A DNA stretch of 64,000 nt from Paracoccus fistulariae (GCF_028553785.1 NZ_CP067136.1:1956001-2020000), one strand, 5' to 3'. Counted from the first letter of the stretch, positions 17,309 through 26,134 are shown. The notes: generated from the sequence alone by a model not told the origin. Program-made: numbers and translations.

Positions 17309-18835
17309 ATGCGCGATCTGACCGCCCTGCCGCATCACCCGCGCCGCAGGCCCGGCCTGCGGCAGGTGCTGCCCGATCTTGCATTGGGCCTGATCGCGGC
17401 CCTGGGTCTTGCTCCGTTCAACGTCTGGGGCGCCACTGTCCTGGCCCTTGGCGCCCTGACCTGGCGCCTGTCGCGCAGGCAACCCCACGCCGTCTTCTGG
17501 CACGCCCTTGCCGCAGGGACCGGATGGTTCGCCCTGTCGATGAGCTGGATCGTCGAGCCGTTCTTGGTCGAACCAGAGATCTACGGCTGGATGGCCCCTT
17601 TCGCGCTGCTGCTGATGGCACTTGGCGGCGCTTTGTTCTGGGCGATCCCCATCTGGCTTGCCGCCCGACTCAGCCCGACCTGGCGCGGTCGTGCGGTGAA
17701 CATCGCCGCAGCACTGGTCCTGTCGGACTGGTTGCGCGGCTGGATCTTCACCGGCCTGCCCTGGGCCCAGATCGGTCAGGTCTGGATCGGCACCCCGATT
17801 GCGCAAAGTGCCGCATGGATCGGCGCGATCGGCCTGTCACTGCTGACCGCCGCGATTGCGCTGCTACCGACCCTCTTCTGGCGACCCTTGGGCAAGACCC
17901 TCTACGGCTTCCTGCCCGGAACCGTCGCCGCCATTGCCCTGACCGGCGGCCTCTGGGCCCTTGGCCTCGCCCGACTGGCCCAGCCGTTGCCGCCCGACCG
18001 CGACAGCATCATCCGTATCGTCCAGCCGGATGCAGAACAGCACCTGAAATGGGACCCGGAATGGTCGGGCATCTTCTTCCGCCGCCTGCTGGATCTCTCG
18101 GCGGAACCCAGACGGCGCGATCTGGTGATCTGGCCGGAAACCGCCGTGAATTTCCTGCTGGAAGACGCGGGCGACCTGCTGCCGATCATGTCACAGGCCG
18201 CCGATGCCCCGCTGGTCATGGGCATCCAGCGCCGCGACGGCAGCCGCTATTTCAACAGCATCGCCTGGCTGAATCGCGACGCATCGCTGGGGCCCATCTA
18301 CGACAAATTTCACCTCGTCCCCTTCGGCGAATATATCCCCTGGGGCGACGCGATGGCAAAAATCGGCATCTCCGCCTTCGCGGCACAGCAGGGCAATGGC
18401 TATTCCCCCGGCCCCGGCCCCGAAACACTCCCCGGCGACGAAATCATCCCCGATTTTCAACCGCTGATCTGCTACGAGGCGATCTTCTCCCAGCACTTGC
18501 GCGCTACCGAAAATCGCCCCTCATGGCTGCTCCAGGCCACCAATGACGCCTGGTTTGGCACATTCTCCGGCCCCTACCAGCATCTCGAACAGGCCCAACT
18601 CCGCGCCATCGAATCCGGCCTCCCCCTGCTCAGGGCGGCCAATACCGGTATCAGCGCCGTGATCGACCCTTACGGGGACATCCGCGCCTCTCTGGGCATG
18701 GGAGAGATCGGCAAGATCGACGCAGCCCTGCCCGCCGCACTTCCGGAAACCTTCTGGATCAGATGGGGCAATGCCCCCACCCTCATCCTGCTGGCGCTCA
18801 TCTTCGGCACAACCATGATCCGCCGCCGCGCCTGA
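17309..18835 (+). CDS. lnt: Apolipoprotein N-acyltransferase
   Basis: This 508-residue inner-membrane enzyme adds the third acyl chain to the N-terminal cysteine of lipoproteins. Five to six N-terminal helices are followed by a periplasmic nitrilase-fold domain with the catalytic triad visible as Glu in 'VIWPETAVNFLLE', Lys in 'YDKFHLVPFGEYIPWG' and Cys in 'PLICYEAIFSQ'; 'NDAWFG' also matches the family. A final helix ends the protein. A TTG nine bases upstream is in frame, but the ATG is preferred. It is probably co-transcribed with the helicase gene. Confidence 0.95.
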   Translation: MRDLTALPHHPRRRPGLRQVLPDLALGLIAALGLAPFNVWGATVLALGALTWRLSRRQPHAVFWHALAAGTGWFALSMSWIVEPFLVEPEIYGWMAPFALLLMALGGALFWAIPIWLAARLSPTWRGRAVNIAAALVLSDWLRGWIFTGLPWAQIGQVWIGTPIAQSAAWIGAIGLSLLTAAIALLPTLFWRPLGKTLYGFLPGTVAAIALTGGLWALGLARLAQPLPPDRDSIIRIVQPDAEQHLKWDPEWSGIFFRRLLDLSAEPRRRDLVIWPETAVNFLLEDAGDLLPIMSQAADAPLVMGIQRRDGSRYFNSIAWLNRDASLGPIYDKFHLVPFGEYIPWGDAMAKIGISAFAAQQGNGYSPGPGPETLPGDEIIPDFQPLICYEAIFSQHLRATENRPSWLLQATNDAWFGTFSGPYQHLEQAQLRAIESGLPLLRAANTGISAVIDPYGDIRASLGMGEIGKIDAALPAALPETFWIRWGNAPTLILLALIFGTTMIRRRA

Positions 18836-18837
18836 GA

Positions 18838-18900
18838 TCTTTTGTGTCCAAATATCCACGGGGGAGCCGCCGAAGGCGGCGGGGGCAGTCGCCCCCCTGC
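18838..18900 (+). repeat. Intergenic repeat copy A ('AAATATCC' + GC hairpins), probable terminator of lnt
   Basis: A T-rich start and 'aaatatcc' are followed by two hairpins: GCCGCC-GAA-GGCGGC (18866-18880) and GGGGGC-AGTC-GCCCCC (18881-18896). It lies between the convergent lnt and dnaJ-domain genes. The same pattern recurs near 20928-20985 (inverted) and 25291-25346. The hairpins suggest a terminator, though the T-tract precedes rather than follows them on the lnt strand. Confidence 0.7.
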
Positions 18901-18907
18901 CCGCTGA

Positions 18908-19534
18908 TCAGTCGCGAAAGTTCCGGCTGTCCTTGACCTGATCCCAGGCCCAGACCACCTCGGCCAGCCGATCCTCGTCAGAGCGGTCGCCGCCATTCAT
19001 ATCCGGATGCAGATCCTTCACCAGCGATTTGTACTGCTTGCGAATCTCGGCCCGGCTCCAGGTATCCTTGGCTTCCAATATCTCGATCGCCTTGCGCTCG
19101 GTCGGCGGCAATTTGCGGCTGATCTTGGCCCGCGCCTCGGGCGAGGTGCCGTTGGCACCCAATATTTCAAGCGGATCGCTGACGCCGTGCCGCGCCCATT
19201 TCTGCTCTTCGGCCGCCCGGCCAAATGGCTTGGTCGGACGCTCCCAGACGGTCGCGTTGTCAATAAATTGCTGAAATTCTTCTTCGCTCTGGCCCTGAAA
19301 GTAATTCCAGTTCGCGTTATATTCGCGAACATGGTCTTTGCAGAACCAGAAATAATCATCCAGATGACGGGGATTCTTGGGCGCTCGATATTGCCCGGGC
19401 GCATCGCAGCCCTCTTTTTCGCAAATGCGAGTCGAGGTCTCGAATGCACCGGACATACCGCGACGACCCTTGTTCCGCCGCTTTTTGTCCTTCGCGGCGG
19501 AGATATCGAATCCGAACGGGTCACTACTGCTCAT
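18908..19534 (-). CDS. J-domain (DnaJ-like) protein
   Basis: This 208-residue protein ends in a J domain: 'EAKDTWSRAEIRKQYKSLVK' followed by the HPD tripeptide ('LHPDMNGGD') that stimulates the ATPase of DnaK. The order is unusual relative to classic DnaJ because the J domain is C-terminal (about 150-208). The N-terminal 150 residues contain 'KEGCDAPGQYRAPK' and 'FWFCKDHVREYN', a Cys/His set that may bind a metal. There is no Gly/Phe region or zinc-finger core, so it is a specialised co-chaperone rather than DnaJ itself. It is divergent from bolA, about 80 bases apart. Confidence 0.87.
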   Translation of the reverse strand: MSSSDPFGFDISAAKDKKRRNKGRRGMSGAFETSTRICEKEGCDAPGQYRAPKNPRHLDDYFWFCKDHVREYNANWNYFQGQSEEEFQQFIDNATVWERPTKPFGRAAEEQKWARHGVSDPLEILGANGTSPEARAKISRKLPPTERKAIEILEAKDTWSRAEIRKQYKSLVKDLHPDMNGGDRSDEDRLAEVVWAWDQVKDSRNFRD

Positions 19535-19614
19535 TCCGGGTACCTTTGCGTTTCGGAGGCGGTACTTTAAGCTATTTCACGCAACATGAAAGGTCTTGAC
19601 GAAGGGAAGTGGCG

Positions 19615-19866
19615 ATGATCGCGGATGAAATGAAGGAAAGACTGGCAGCCTTGCAGCCAACGCAGGTCGAGATCATCGACGAAAGCGAAGGCCATCGCGG
19701 CCATGCTGGCTATCGCGAGGGCGGCGAAAGCCATTTCCGGATCCGGCTGGCCAGCCCGGCTTTCGCGGGCATGGGCAGGATCCAGCGGCACAGGCTGGTG
19801 CATCAGACGCTGGGCGATATCGTCCCGCGGATCCATGCGCTTGCGCTGGAACTGTCCGAAAGCTGA
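19615..19866 (+). CDS. BolA-family protein
   Basis: This 83-residue protein has the BolA fold signature: 'MKERLAALQPTQVEIIDES', 'HRGHAGYREGGESHFRIRL' and 'HRLVHQTLGDIVPRIHALAL'. BolA proteins pair with monothiol glutaredoxins in iron-sulfur handling and stress response. The conserved His in 'QRHRLVHQ' is present. I chose the ATG because the ribosome-binding sequence GAAGGGA lies seven bases before it, whereas the in-frame GTG six bases earlier would be too close. Divergent from the J-domain gene. Confidence 0.9.
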   Translation: MIADEMKERLAALQPTQVEIIDESEGHRGHAGYREGGESHFRIRLASPAFAGMGRIQRHRLVHQTLGDIVPRIHALALELSES

Positions 19867-19947
19867 GCCGTTAGCGCCCACAGGCTTGTGGCAGCAGGGT
19901 GCCCCGCGTAGAAGCCAGTCAAACAGGCATTCAAGCAAGGATATCCC

Positions 19948-20913
19948 ATGAGCACGCCCAAGGATTTCAACGATCGCATGCTGTCGCTGGGCCTGGCCCG
20001 GGTCAGCGAAGCTGCCGCCCATGCCTCGGCCCTGCTGATCGGACGCGGTGATGAAAAGGCCGCCGATCAGGCCGCCGTGAATGCGATGCGCGATCAGTTG
20101 AACATGCTGGACATCAAGGGCGTCGTGGTGATCGGCGAGGGTGAGCGGGACGAAGCGCCGATGCTGTATATCGGCGAAGAGGTCGGCACCGGCAACGGTC
20201 CCGAGGTGGATATCGCGCTGGACCCGCTGGAGGGAACGACGCTGACCGCCAAGGACATGCCCAATGCCCTGACCGTCATCGCCATGGCACCGCGCGGCAC
20301 CCTGCTGCATGCACCCGACGTCTATATGGACAAGCTGGCCATCGGGCCGGGCTATGCCAAGGATGTCGTCAGCCTGGACATGTCGCCGGCCGAGCGCGTG
20401 CGCGCGCTTGCCAAGGCACGCGGCTGCAAGGACAGCGATATCACGGTCTGCATCCTTGAGCGCCCCCGGCATGAAGAGATGATCGCCGAGGTTCGTGAAA
20501 CCGGCGCCGCGATTCGTCTGATTACCGATGGCGATGTGGCCGGCGTGATCCATACGGCAGAGGCAGAGCTGACCGGGATCGACATGTATATGGGCTCGGG
20601 CGGCGCGCCGGAGGGCGTGCTGGCGGCCTCGGCGCTGAAATGCATGGGCGGGCAGATCTGGGGTCGGCTGCTGTTTCGCAATGACGATGAGCGCGGTCGC
20701 GCCGCAAAGGCGGGGATCACCGACCTGAACCGCATCTATTCGCGCGATGAACTGGTCACGGCGGATGTCATCTTTGCGGCGACCGGGGTCACCAATGGAT
20801 CCATCGTTGCCGGGGTAAAGCGCGAGCCGCATTACCTGCAGACCGAGACGATCCTGATGCGGTCCAAGACTGGATCTCTGCGCCGGATGATCTATCGCAA
20901 CCCGGTCAAGTGA
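19948..20913 (+). CDS. glpX: Class II fructose-1,6-bisphosphatase GlpX
   Basis: This 321-residue phosphatase converts fructose 1,6-bisphosphate to fructose 6-phosphate in gluconeogenesis. Family motifs are 'VVVIGEGERDEAPMLYIGEE', 'DIALDPLEGTTLTAKD' (metal and phosphate ligands) and 'GSGGAPEGVLAASALKCMGG'. Length is normal for GlpX. In other members of the group it can also act on sedoheptulose bisphosphate; the sequence does not decide this. A ribosome-binding AAGGA lies just before the ATG. The gene ends about 15 bases before an intergenic repeat that separates it from recJ. Confidence 0.95.
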   Translation: MSTPKDFNDRMLSLGLARVSEAAAHASALLIGRGDEKAADQAAVNAMRDQLNMLDIKGVVVIGEGERDEAPMLYIGEEVGTGNGPEVDIALDPLEGTTLTAKDMPNALTVIAMAPRGTLLHAPDVYMDKLAIGPGYAKDVVSLDMSPAERVRALAKARGCKDSDITVCILERPRHEEMIAEVRETGAAIRLITDGDVAGVIHTAEAELTGIDMYMGSGGAPEGVLAASALKCMGGQIWGRLLFRNDDERGRAAKAGITDLNRIYSRDELVTADVIFAATGVTNGSIVAGVKREPHYLQTETILMRSKTGSLRRMIYRNPVK

Positions 20914-20927
20914 GGTAGGTGCGGGAT

Positions 20928-20985
20928 GGGGGCTTTGCCCCCGGCCCTGACGGGCCTCCCCCAGGATATTTTGACAAAGAAGAAG
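20928..20985 (-). repeat. Intergenic repeat copy B (inverted), between glpX and recJ
   Basis: Read on the minus strand it starts with a T-rich stretch and 'AAAATATCCTGGGGGAGG', then two hairpins: GGCCC-loop-GGGCC (20943-20956 on the plus strand) and GGGGGC-TTT-GCCCCC (20928-20942). It fills most of the gap between glpX and the recJ GTG start, so both stems would be in the recJ leader if the genes are co-transcribed. It is related to copies A and C. Confidence 0.75.
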
Positions 20986-20996
20986 TTAGGGGCAGG

Positions 20997-22733
20997 GTGG
21001 CGTTTCTGGGAATCGAGCAGTCGCTGACCGGTCGTCGCTGGATTGGCTGCGATCCTGCCGTTGAGCGTATGGCCGAAGGCCTGGCGCAGCAGGCGGGATT
21101 GCCGCTGGCGGTGGCGCGGGTTCTGGCCGAGCGCGGCGTGGATGCGGCCGATGCGGCGGGTTTTCTGCTGCCCAAGCTGCGCGATCTTTTGCCCGATCCC
21201 TTGCGTCTGCGGGATATGGAGATCGCGGCCGAGCGGCTGGTTCAGGCGGCGCTGGAGGGTCAGCGCATCGCGATCTTTGCCGATTACGATGTGGATGGCG
21301 GATCCTCGGCGGCACTACTGCTGGACTGGCTGCGCGGTCAGGGGCGCGATGCGACGCTGTATATTCCCGACCGGATCGATGAGGGCTATGGGCCGAATGT
21401 GCCTGCCATGACCTCGCTGGCGGCGGATCACGATCTGATCATCTGTGTCGATTGCGGCACCCTGAGCCATGAGGCGCTGGCCGCTGCGCAGGCTGCCGAT
21501 GTGATCGTGCTGGACCACCATCTGGGCGGCGAGACGCTGCCCCCTGCCCTGGCCGTGGTCAATCCGAACCGGGCCGATGAGGACGGCGATCTGGGCTATC
21601 TCTGTGCAGCGGGCGTCGTGTTCCTGACCCTGGTTCAGGCGGGGCGCGTGCTACGCGACAGGCAGAAGCCCGAACCTGATCTGATGGCGCTGATGGATCT
21701 GGTGGCGCTGGCGACGGTGGCGGATGTCGCGCCGCTGGTCGGGGTGAACCGCGCCTTTGTGCGGCAGGGTCTGGCCGTGATGGCGCGCAGGCAGCGGCCC
21801 GGTCTGGTCGCGCTGTCCGATGTTGCCCGGCTGGATGGGCCGCCAAGCGCCTTTCATCTGGGGTTTCTGCTGGGGCCGCGCATCAATGCGGGGGGCCGTG
21901 TCGGGCGCGCCGATCTGGGCGCGCTGTGCCTGTCGGCCCGCGACCCACATGAGGCCGAGCGGTTGGCCCGGCAATTGGATGAGTTGAACACCGAGCGTCG
22001 CGCCATCGAGGCCGCCGTGCGCAGCGAAGCGCTGGCGCAGGTCGAGGCGCGCGGCGATGCCCGCCTGTCCTGGGCTGCGGGTCAGGGCTGGCATCCGGGC
22101 GTGGTCGGGATCGTCGCAGCGCGGGTGAAGGAGGCAACGGATCGCCCCTCGGTCGTGATCGGGGTGGATGGCGGCATCGGCAAGGGGTCTGCCCGCTCGG
22201 TTCCCGGGGTCGATCTGGGCCGCGCGATCCAGCGGCTGGCGCGCGAAGGGCTGCTGATCAAGGGCGGCGGCCACGAGATGGCGGCGGGCCTGACCGTCGC
22301 CGAAGAGATGATCGCGCCCGCGATGGCGCGGCTGGGCGAGTTGCTGGCCCGCGATCTGGACAATCGCACCGGCGCCCATGATCTGCGGATCTCTGGCCTT
22401 TTGGAGGGCAGCGGCGCCACGCCCGCGCTGTACCGGCAGTTGGAGGATGCGGGCCCCTTTGGTCAGGCCGCCCCCGCCCCCCGCTTCGTCTTCGCAGATC
22501 AGTTGATCGACAGCGCCAGCACCATGGGCGACAACCACCTGCGCCTGTCCTTCCGCAGCCCCGGATCGCCCGCGCTGGTGGCCGTGGCCTGGGGTGCGAT
22601 GTCCGGCCCGCTTGGACCCGCGCTGATCGGCGCGAAGGGCCGCCGCTTTCATCTGGCGGGCAAGCTGGATCTGTCCACATGGGGCGGGCGCGAAAGATTG
22701 CGCCTGCGCCTTGACGATGCGGCACCGGCCTGA
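20997..22733 (+). CDS. recJ: Single-stranded-DNA-specific exonuclease RecJ
   Basis: This 578-residue DHH-family 5'-3' exonuclease acts in recombination and mismatch repair. Catalytic motifs are 'FADYDVDGGSSAALLLDWL' (Asp cluster about 96-100), 'VDCGT' and 'VLDHHLGG' (DHH about 173-175). The DHHA1 domain shows 'RINAGGRVGRADLGALCL' and 'KGGGHEMAAGLTV', and a C-terminal OB domain ends in 'LRLRLDDAAPA'. I placed the start at the GTG that gives 'MAFLGIEQSLTGRRW', preceded by a purine-rich ribosome-binding stretch. The frame continues upstream, but that part is the intergenic repeat and is unlikely to be coding. Confidence 0.94.
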   Translation: MAFLGIEQSLTGRRWIGCDPAVERMAEGLAQQAGLPLAVARVLAERGVDAADAAGFLLPKLRDLLPDPLRLRDMEIAAERLVQAALEGQRIAIFADYDVDGGSSAALLLDWLRGQGRDATLYIPDRIDEGYGPNVPAMTSLAADHDLIICVDCGTLSHEALAAAQAADVIVLDHHLGGETLPPALAVVNPNRADEDGDLGYLCAAGVVFLTLVQAGRVLRDRQKPEPDLMALMDLVALATVADVAPLVGVNRAFVRQGLAVMARRQRPGLVALSDVARLDGPPSAFHLGFLLGPRINAGGRVGRADLGALCLSARDPHEAERLARQLDELNTERRAIEAAVRSEALAQVEARGDARLSWAAGQGWHPGVVGIVAARVKEATDRPSVVIGVDGGIGKGSARSVPGVDLGRAIQRLAREGLLIKGGGHEMAAGLTVAEEMIAPAMARLGELLARDLDNRTGAHDLRISGLLEGSGATPALYRQLEDAGPFGQAAPAPRFVFADQLIDSASTMGDNHLRLSFRSPGSPALVAVAWGAMSGPLGPALIGAKGRRFHLAGKLDLSTWGGRERLRLRLDDAAPA

Positions 22734-22801
22734 GCGCCGGATCCTCTGGCCACGATGCCGCCGCGGCGCTAACGTGGCCGCAACCGAAATAGGAGGCAGC
22801 G

Positions 22802-23494
22802 ATGAAACTGACCTGGCTTGGACATGCCGGCTTTCGCATGGAAATCGAAGATGCGGTGATCCTGATCGATCCCTGGCTGTCCGGTAATCCCGTCTTTCCC
22901 GAAGACAAGCGGTCCGACGCGATTGCGGGCGCGACCCATATCCTGCTGACCCATGGCCATGGCGACCATACCGGCGACGCACTGGCCATCGCCAGGGAAC
23001 TGCAGATTCCTGTTGCTGGCATCTATGACATGATCAACAGCTGGACCACGCGGGAAGAGGTCGAGGGCATCGGCTTCAACAAGGGCGGCACGGTGGATCT
23101 GAACGGGGCGCGGGTCACGATGGTGAATGCCAGCCATTCAAGCTCGATGGATGGTGCGGACGGGCCGATCTATGCCGGCCATGAATCGGGCTATATGATC
23201 GCGGGCGACGGGCATGTCACCTATGTCTCGGGCGATACGGATATCATGGCCGATATGGAGTGGATGGGCGACTACCATAAGCCCGATATCGGCATCCTCT
23301 GCGCGGGCGGGCACTTCACCATGGATATGAAACGCGCCGCCTATGCCGCCCGCAGATATTTCAACTTCAAGACGGTGATTCCCTGCCATTACAAGACCTT
23401 CCCGCTGCTGGAACAATCGGCCGAGGCGCTGGCATCCGGCCTGCCCGGCGTCAATGTGATCGAGCCGCAGGTTATGAAGGTCATCGATCTATGA
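22802..23494 (+). CDS. UPF0173-type metal-dependent hydrolase (metallo-beta-lactamase fold)
   Basis: This 230-residue protein has the metallo-beta-lactamase zinc motif 'LLTHGHGDHTGD' (His51, His53, Asp55, His56) after 'KLTWLGHAGFRME' and 'LIDPWLSGNP', a combination typical of the UPF0173/YtkL group. Additional metal ligands are probably His in 'NASHSSS', Asp in 'YVSGDTDIMAD' and His in 'PCHYKTFP'. The natural substrate of this group is not known to me. An unusually strong ribosome-binding site (AGGAGG) precedes the ATG. Its stop overlaps the start of the aminopeptidase gene by four bases (ATGA), so the two are translationally coupled. Confidence 0.9.
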   Translation: MKLTWLGHAGFRMEIEDAVILIDPWLSGNPVFPEDKRSDAIAGATHILLTHGHGDHTGDALAIARELQIPVAGIYDMINSWTTREEVEGIGFNKGGTVDLNGARVTMVNASHSSSMDGADGPIYAGHESGYMIAGDGHVTYVSGDTDIMADMEWMGDYHKPDIGILCAGGHFTMDMKRAAYAARRYFNFKTVIPCHYKTFPLLEQSAEALASGLPGVNVIEPQVMKVIDL

Positions 23495-25290
23495 GCTTTC
23501 AGGATTTCGATGAGGAAGGCGCCGGTGGCGATCACGCCGCTCGGCTGTCGGCCTTGCGCGATCAGCTGCGCAAGGATGATCTGGACGGGTTTTTCGTGCC
23601 CCGCGCCGACGCCCATCAGGGCGAATATGTGGCCGAGGCCGATGCGCGTCTGGCCTGGCTGACCGGCTTCACCGGCAGCGCGGGCTTTGCCATCGTCACG
23701 ATGGACAAGGCCGGGGTCTTTATCGACGGGCGCTACCGGGTGCAGGTGAAATCCCAGATCGATCTTGACCATTTCACCCCCGAACCCTGGCCCGAAACCA
23801 AACCCGCCGACTGGCTGCAGCAGGCCCTGCCCGATGGCGGGCGTATCGGCTTTGACCCCTGGCTGCACACCCGCAGGGAGATCGAGGCGCTTGACCAGGC
23901 CCTGAAGGACAGCGGTATCAGCCTGATCGCGGTGGACCATAATCCCGTCGATCTGATCTGGTCCGACCGCCCGGCCCCGCCCGTCGGCGCGGCCCGGATC
24001 CATGATGCCGAATTCGCGGGCGAAAGCGCGATCCAGAAACGCGCGCGGCTGGCCGAGGAGTTGCGCAAGGCCGATGAGGCCGCCGCCTTCCTGTCGCTGC
24101 CCGATTCGATCTCGTGGCTGCTGAATATCCGCGGCACCGATATTGCCAGAAACCCGGTGGTACAGGCATTTGCCATCCTGCTGGATGATGGCCATGTCAC
24201 GCTCTTTGCCGATCCCGCCAAATTCGACGCTTCCCTGCGCGACCATCTGGGGGACCAGGTCACCATCCTGCCCCCACACGCGCTGGCCGCCGCGCTGACC
24301 GATCTGCAAGGCCCCGTCCGGCTGGACCCCGGCTCGGCGCCCGAGGCAGCCTTCCGCATCCTTGAGGCGACAGGCACCGAAATTGCCCGCGGCCCCGACC
24401 CGGTCGTGCTGCCCAAGGCGATCAAGAATGAGGCAGAGCTCCGCGGCATGCGCGATGCCCATCGCCGCGACGGCGTCGCCATGGTCAATCTGCTGGCATG
24501 GCTTGACGCGCAGGATCCGGAAAGCCTGACCGAAATCGATGTGGTCAGAAAGCTGGAAGATTACAGGATCGCGCAGGGCATCACGGATATCAGCTTCGAT
24601 ACGATCATGGGGTCGGGCCCAAATGGCGCCATCGTCCATTACCGCGTCTCAACCCGGTCAAACCGCCGCCTGTCCCGCGATGACATGCTGCTGATCGATT
24701 CCGGCGGCCAATATCCCGATGGCACCACCGACATCACCCGCACGCTGCCCCTGGGTACTCCGCCCGAAGGTTCAGTCGCCCCCTTCACGGCCGTGCTGCG
24801 CGGGCTGATCGCCATCAGCCGCGCGCGTTTCCCCACCGGGGTGGCCGGCGCCCATATCGACGCGCTGGCCCGCCAATATCTGTGGAGCCTCGGCCTCGAT
24901 TACGACCACGGCACCGGCCACGGCGTCGGCGCGGCCCTCTGCGTGCATGAAGGCCCGATTCGCATCAGCAGAGTCAGCGACGTCACGCTGGAACCCGGCA
25001 TGATCCTGTCGAACGAGCCCGGCTATTACCGCGAAGGCGCCTTCGGCATCCGCCTGGAAAACCTGATCGTTGTGACCAAGGCCCCCGCCGAAACCGGCCG
25101 CAAGATGCTGGGCTTCGAAACGCTGACTCTCTGCCCCATCGACACCCGCGCCATCGACAAAAACGCCATGTCACGCGACGAAATCGACTGGCTCAACAGC
25201 TACCACGCCCGCCTGCGCGAGGAATTGCTGCCCCTGATCGACGCAGAAAGCCAGGACTGGCTGCACCGGGCCACAGCCCCGCTCGACTGA
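23491..25290 (+). CDS. Aminopeptidase P family protein (Xaa-Pro aminopeptidase)
   Basis: This 599-residue M24-family peptidase removes N-terminal residues preceding proline. Two creatinase-like N-terminal domains (about 1-300) are followed by the pita-bread catalytic domain with metal ligands visible as Asp in 'LLIDSGGQYPDGTTDITRTL', His in 'HGTGHGVGAALCVHEGP', and Glu in 'SNEPGYYREG' and 'GIRLENLIVV'. The three-domain length matches the eukaryote-like/long Xaa-Pro aminopeptidases common in alphaproteobacteria rather than the ~440-residue E. coli PepP. It is likely cytoplasmic, as no signal peptide is seen, and coupled to the upstream hydrolase by an ATGA overlap. Confidence 0.93.
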   Translation: MSFQDFDEEGAGGDHAARLSALRDQLRKDDLDGFFVPRADAHQGEYVAEADARLAWLTGFTGSAGFAIVTMDKAGVFIDGRYRVQVKSQIDLDHFTPEPWPETKPADWLQQALPDGGRIGFDPWLHTRREIEALDQALKDSGISLIAVDHNPVDLIWSDRPAPPVGAARIHDAEFAGESAIQKRARLAEELRKADEAAAFLSLPDSISWLLNIRGTDIARNPVVQAFAILLDDGHVTLFADPAKFDASLRDHLGDQVTILPPHALAAALTDLQGPVRLDPGSAPEAAFRILEATGTEIARGPDPVVLPKAIKNEAELRGMRDAHRRDGVAMVNLLAWLDAQDPESLTEIDVVRKLEDYRIAQGITDISFDTIMGSGPNGAIVHYRVSTRSNRRLSRDDMLLIDSGGQYPDGTTDITRTLPLGTPPEGSVAPFTAVLRGLIAISRARFPTGVAGAHIDALARQYLWSLGLDYDHGTGHGVGAALCVHEGPIRISRVSDVTLEPGMILSNEPGYYREGAFGIRLENLIVVTKAPAETGRKMLGFETLTLCPIDTRAIDKNAMSRDEIDWLNSYHARLREELLPLIDAESQDWLHRATAPLD

Positions 25291-25346
25291 TTTTCTTCTT
25301 TGCGAAAATATCCCCGGGGGGTGCGGGGGGCAGGCAGCCCCCCGCC
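25291..25346 (+). repeat. Intergenic repeat copy C, probable terminator region
   Basis: It begins 'ttttcttctttgcgaaaatatcc' in two pieces and continues into a run of G, then the nine-pair hairpin GCGGGGGGC-AGGCA-GCCCCCCGC (25323-25345). It directly follows the aminopeptidase stop and precedes the convergent SDR gene. The pattern T-rich, AATATCC, G-run, GC hairpin is shared with copies A and B. Confidence 0.75.
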
Positions 25347-25361
25347 ATCGCGGGACGCAAT

Positions 25362-26033
25362 CTAAAGACAGGATTGCAGAATACGCTCCGCCTCGGCCTT
25401 GCAGGGCGTCAGCGCAGCACGGTCCTCGCCCGGGTAAAACCGCGCGCGCAGCGCCGTCGGCATGGGCGCGGGCGCATCGATCACCACCTTCATTCCATCC
25501 AGCCGTGCCGTCTCGGCCTGCCAACTCCGCGCCAGCGCGATCTGCGCGGATTTGGTGGTGCCATAGGCGCCAAAGAATTTCTCGCCCGCATGCGGGTCGT
25601 CAAAGAACATCGCCGTGCCACCACGCAGATTCAGCAAGGGCTCCAGCAAGGCGATCAGACCGCGCGTGACCTCAAGATTGGTCAGCACCGATTTGCTCCA
25701 ATCCTTGCCCGAGATATGCGGCGCGGGCGACAGGGGCGCGGCGTTAATGGCCGTATGCGCCCACAGATCCAGCCCGCCCCAGCGGCTGGCAATGGCCTCG
25801 GCCATCTGCTGCATCGCCTCGGGATTGGTCACATCCATCGGTGCCAGCGTCGCCGATCCGCCAGCTGCACGGATACGGTCGTCCAGCTCTTCCAGCCCGC
25901 CCACGGTGCGCGCCACGGCCAGCACGTGAAAGCCCTTCGCGGCAAGCCCTTCGGCCAGCGCCGCACCAAGACCACGAGAGGCCCCCGTCACCAGCGCCAG
26001 CCCTGCTGCGCCTGTCTGATTATCTTCGCTCAT
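25362..26033 (-). CDS. SDR-family NAD(P)-dependent oxidoreductase
   Basis: This 223-residue Rossmann-fold protein has the cofactor motif 'LVTGASRGLGAALAEGLAAK' and the catalytic 'AYGTTKSAQIALARSW' with the YxxxK pair. It resembles the YciK-type subgroup, with 'HTAINAAPLSPAPHISGKDW' and 'AMFFDDPHAGEKFFGAYG' in positions where YciK proteins are conserved; in standard SDRs the catalytic Ser lies near the second segment and is not obvious here. The substrate is unknown. The C-terminus is shorter than in many SDRs. It is leftward, after gltA, with a stem-loop between the two. Confidence 0.82.
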   Translation of the reverse strand: MSEDNQTGAAGLALVTGASRGLGAALAEGLAAKGFHVLAVARTVGGLEELDDRIRAAGGSATLAPMDVTNPEAMQQMAEAIASRWGGLDLWAHTAINAAPLSPAPHISGKDWSKSVLTNLEVTRGLIALLEPLLNLRGGTAMFFDDPHAGEKFFGAYGTTKSAQIALARSWQAETARLDGMKVVIDAPAPMPTALRARFYPGEDRAALTPCKAEAERILQSCL

Positions 26034-26090
26034 GCCGTTCCCATGCCATCGGCCCCGACCGGGTGCAAGCGCGATCCCCACACCATATGA

Positions 26091-26113
26091 CAAAGGGCCC
26101 CGGCAGGGCCCCT
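26091..26113 (-). terminator. Probable terminator of gltA
   Basis: A short stem GGGCCC-CGGCA-GGGCCC lies about 20 bases after the gltA stop, and on the gltA strand it is followed by TTTGTC. Additional outer pairs are interrupted by one mismatch. Plausible intrinsic terminator, not strong. Confidence 0.45.
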
Positions 26114-26134
26114 TGCGTCTTCTCTCCGCCAGCC

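Noticed and set aside
15095-17806. Open frame of 903 codons antisense to the DEAD-box helicase and start of lnt
   Set aside because: No recognisable domain; low-complexity Gly/Phe/Leu runs are the complement of the basic helicase tail.
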